DNA from: Rickettsiales bacterium
GTDB lineage: Bacteria > Pseudomonadota > Alphaproteobacteria > Rickettsiales > UBA1997
Reading direction: 5' to 3'
Length of the DNA stretch: 6,768 nt
Assembly: GCA_947505885.1 (NCBI GenBank)
Contig: CANNMN010000072.1
Span: forward strand, 1 to 6,768
Under the pieces are notes generated by a model. That model did not search any database. It worked only from the letters and a program-made list of their open reading frames with translations, and was not told where the DNA came from. How positions within the stretch are numbered: position 1 is the stretch's first letter; every line of letters starts with the position of its first letter. Below are positions 5,495-6,768 of this stretch, piece by piece. A program made the position numbers and the translations under genes.

Positions 5495-6610
5495 TTAGTT
5501 TTGTGAAAATGAAATAATTTCCTTTGCAGCTCTTCGACTAGGATTTTCAAGACTTCCAAGTCCAAGTATTTTTAATGCCACAGCAGCTTCATCGATTTGT
5601 TTTTGTGCTAAATTTGGATAGGAAATTAATTTTTCTAAAGCGGTAGAAATTTTTTTAGACTCGCAATTTCTTTGCAGCATTTCTGGAATAATTTCTCGGT
5701 TCAAAATCAAGTTAAGTAAATTGCCGAATTTAATTTTAATCATCATTTTGATCAAAAAATAACTAAGCCAATTGACCTTGTAAGCTACGACGATAGGAAT
5801 GCGATTAAGAGAGAATTCTAGAGTGTTCGTGCCAGATTTTGCCAAAGCAAAATTCACCTTAGAAAAAACCGATTTTTTCTCGCTTTGCTCACAAAAAGAA
5901 AATGAAACTTGCAAAGTTTTTGCCATTTCAATCACCAGCTCACGCGTCTTGTCGATCAAAGGAATTACCACTTTTAAATTCGGAAATTTTGGCGCAAGCA
6001 AGTTGATCGCACCAATAAATTCTGGGAAAATATTTTTGACCTCAGAGCTTCTGCTTCCTGGCGTTAGAGCAATTAGCAATTCTTCTTTTTTACTTTGTAC
6101 TTCGTTAACTGGCGCATCTTCAAGAAGTGGATGACCAATAAAAACACTCTTCAAACCATGCTTTTCAAAATAAGGCGGCTCGAAAGGAAGAATGCAAAGC
6201 AACAAATCGTAGAGCTTAGAAACCTTTGCTGCTCGGCCAGGGCGATAGGCCCAGACTGATGGAGCAATTAAATGCACTTTTTTGAATTGACCTGAAACTT
6301 TTTTGACAACGCGAAAACAAAAATCCGGCGAGTCAATTGTGATTACGTAATCTGGTTTTTCCTGATTGATTACTTCCGCTGTTTGCTTGATTCGACGCAG
6401 CAATTTAGGCAGATGAGGCAAGACTTCGGCGAATCCCATCACCGACAAATCTTCCATCGGAAAAATTGAAACTAGGCCCTGCTCTCTCATTAATTTTCCA
6501 CCAACGCCAAGAAAAATCGCATTTGGCTGCAACAGCTTTAGCTCACGAATCAACTTGCTACCAAGCAAGTCGCCTGAAGCTTCGCCGGCAATGATGAAAA
6601 ATTTTTTCAT
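5495..6610 (-). CDS. lpxB: Lipid-A-disaccharide synthase
   Basis: LpxB (glycosyltransferase family 19) joins UDP-2,3-diacylglucosamine and lipid X to form the lipid A disaccharide at the cytoplasmic face of the inner membrane. The 371-aa length is close to E. coli LpxB (382). Visible family signatures: AGEASGD (8-14), GVGGKLMREQGL (35-46), LSVMGFAEVLPHLPKLL (55-71), IDSPDF (92-97), APSVWAYRPGRA (116-127), IGHPLL (158-163), TPGSRSSE (183-190, donor-binding region) and SGTNTLE (259-265, where Asn replaces the common Ala). The start ATG at 6610 puts AGEASGD at the usual distance from the N-terminus; there is no recognisable Shine-Dalgarno, the leader being AACCAAACCAAA. The dacF-like gene follows on the same strand after 104 bases, so co-transcription is possible but not required. 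The usual lpxD-fabZ-lpxA-lpxI neighbours are not seen in the 158 bases upstream. Confidence 0.96.
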   Translation of the reverse strand: MKKFFIIAGEASGDLLGSKLIRELKLLQPNAIFLGVGGKLMREQGLVSIFPMEDLSVMGFAEVLPHLPKLLRRIKQTAEVINQEKPDYVITIDSPDFCFRVVKKVSGQFKKVHLIAPSVWAYRPGRAAKVSKLYDLLLCILPFEPPYFEKHGLKSVFIGHPLLEDAPVNEVQSKKEELLIALTPGSRSSEVKNIFPEFIGAINLLAPKFPNLKVVIPLIDKTRELVIEMAKTLQVSFSFCEQSEKKSVFSKVNFALAKSGTNTLEFSLNRIPIVVAYKVNWLSYFLIKMMIKIKFGNLLNLILNREIIPEMLQRNCESKKISTALEKLISYPNLAQKQIDEAAVALKILGLGSLENPSRRAAKEIISFSQN

Positions 6611-6624
6611 TTTGGTTTGGTTTA

Positions 6625-6652
6625 TTGACTTATTTCCCTAATAACGTGTCAA
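6625..6652 (-). promoter_or_regulatory. Candidate lpxB promoter/operator with inverted repeat
   Basis: On the minus strand a perfect TTGACA (6652-6647) sits 36 bases before the lpxB start. Seventeen bases further is GTCAAT, a poor -10. The same stretch is an imperfect inverted repeat: TTGAC/GTCAA outer arms (6625-6629/6648-6652) and TTATT/AATAA inner arms (6630-6634/6640-6644), with a three-base bulge. It could be a promoter overlapped by an operator, or a leader hairpin. The -35 is the only strong part of the promoter reading. Confidence 0.35.
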
Positions 6653-6681
6653 GTCATCCCCGCCGCCTGCGCGGGGATGAC
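6653..6681. repeat. GC-rich palindromic repeat of the GTCATCCCCGC type
   Basis: GTCATCCCCGC (6653-6663) and GCGGGGATGAC (6671-6681) form a perfect 11-bp inverted repeat around a 7-base loop. It is much more GC-rich than its surroundings. Palindromes of this GTCATYCCCGC form are dispersed in many copies in numerous proteobacterial genomes, commonly between genes, and behave like REP or small non-autonomous elements. It has no T-tract on either strand, so it is not a standard terminator. It abuts the lpxB promoter candidate without a base between them. Confidence 0.85.
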
Positions 6682-6712
6682 GGTTGGAAGATCGAAAATA
6701 AAATTAAAGACC

Positions 6713-6768
6713 CTAGATTTTGTTAACCTGACCGATCGCGGCGAATTTTGATTTTTCGCCGGCAATGA
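6713..6768 (-). CDS. Possible 3' end of a gene upstream of lpxB
   Basis: A minus-strand frame open to the right edge ends at TAG (6715-6713). It gives 17 codons starting IAGEKSKFAA, a plausible peptide but too short to identify. It does not resemble the end of LpxI, the common lpxB neighbour in alphaproteobacteria. It shares 14 bases and the same frame with the IAGE codons of lpxB, so it may also be a small duplicated fragment or simply noncoding. Confidence 0.2.
   Translation of the reverse strand, partial: IAGEKSKFAAIGQVNKI

Noticed and set aside
5799..6134. Plus-strand frame of 111 codons inside lpxB
   Set aside because: Antisense to conserved LpxB motifs, with no independent start signal or domain.
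6653..6681. Rho-independent terminator at the GC-rich palindrome
   Set aside because: The 11-bp stem is strong but neither strand has a following T-tract.

Overview
The window looks like chromosome from a low-GC, Gram-negative alphaproteobacterium. This rests on an alphaproteobacterial-type XerC, an LpxB lipid A enzyme, a penicillin-binding D,D-carboxypeptidase, AT-rich coding with many AAA/AAT/ATT codons, and a dispersed-type palindrome of the GTCATCCCCGC...GCGGGGATGAC kind. A Rickettsiales- or Holosporales-like host would fit, but nothing here proves the order. No phage genes, insertion sequences, tRNAs, rRNAs or CRISPR arrays are visible.

Layout. At the left edge the last codons of a plus-strand gene (2-82) run 32 bases into the 3' end of xerC (51-986, minus). 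xerC is divergent from an exported phytochelatin-synthase-like cysteine peptidase gene (985-1728, plus); on the longest supported xerC start, the two start codons share one CATG. The 258-base gap at 1729-1986 holds a candidate structured small RNA: an 8-bp closing helix at 1794-1801/1864-1871, then a strong intrinsic terminator at 1884-1917. A weaker hairpin and two copies of a T/A-rich 14-mer follow. dnaE (1987-4491, plus) encodes the DNA polymerase III alpha subunit, with intact palm and fingers, but stops at 834 codons where the family usually has about 1150. Twenty bases later is the 3' end of a D-alanyl-D-alanine carboxypeptidase gene (4512-5390, minus). lpxB (5495-6610, minus) lies upstream of that gene on the same strand. 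The right edge (6611-6768) holds a candidate lpxB promoter region with an inverted repeat, the palindromic repeat, and perhaps the end of another minus-strand gene.

How the genes relate. xerC and dnaE serve chromosome dimer resolution and replication; dacF-like and lpxB serve cell-envelope synthesis (peptidoglycan trimming and lipid A). The phytochelatin-synthase-like protein is predicted to act on glutathione-type thiols outside the cytoplasm. These genes do not form one pathway or one operon. Only lpxB and dacF share a strand and adjacency, and their 104-base gap allows separate transcription.

The strongest oddities are the abrupt loss of the clamp-binding and OB-fold end of DnaE at the junction with dacF, and the unassigned structured RNA with its own terminator just upstream of dnaE.
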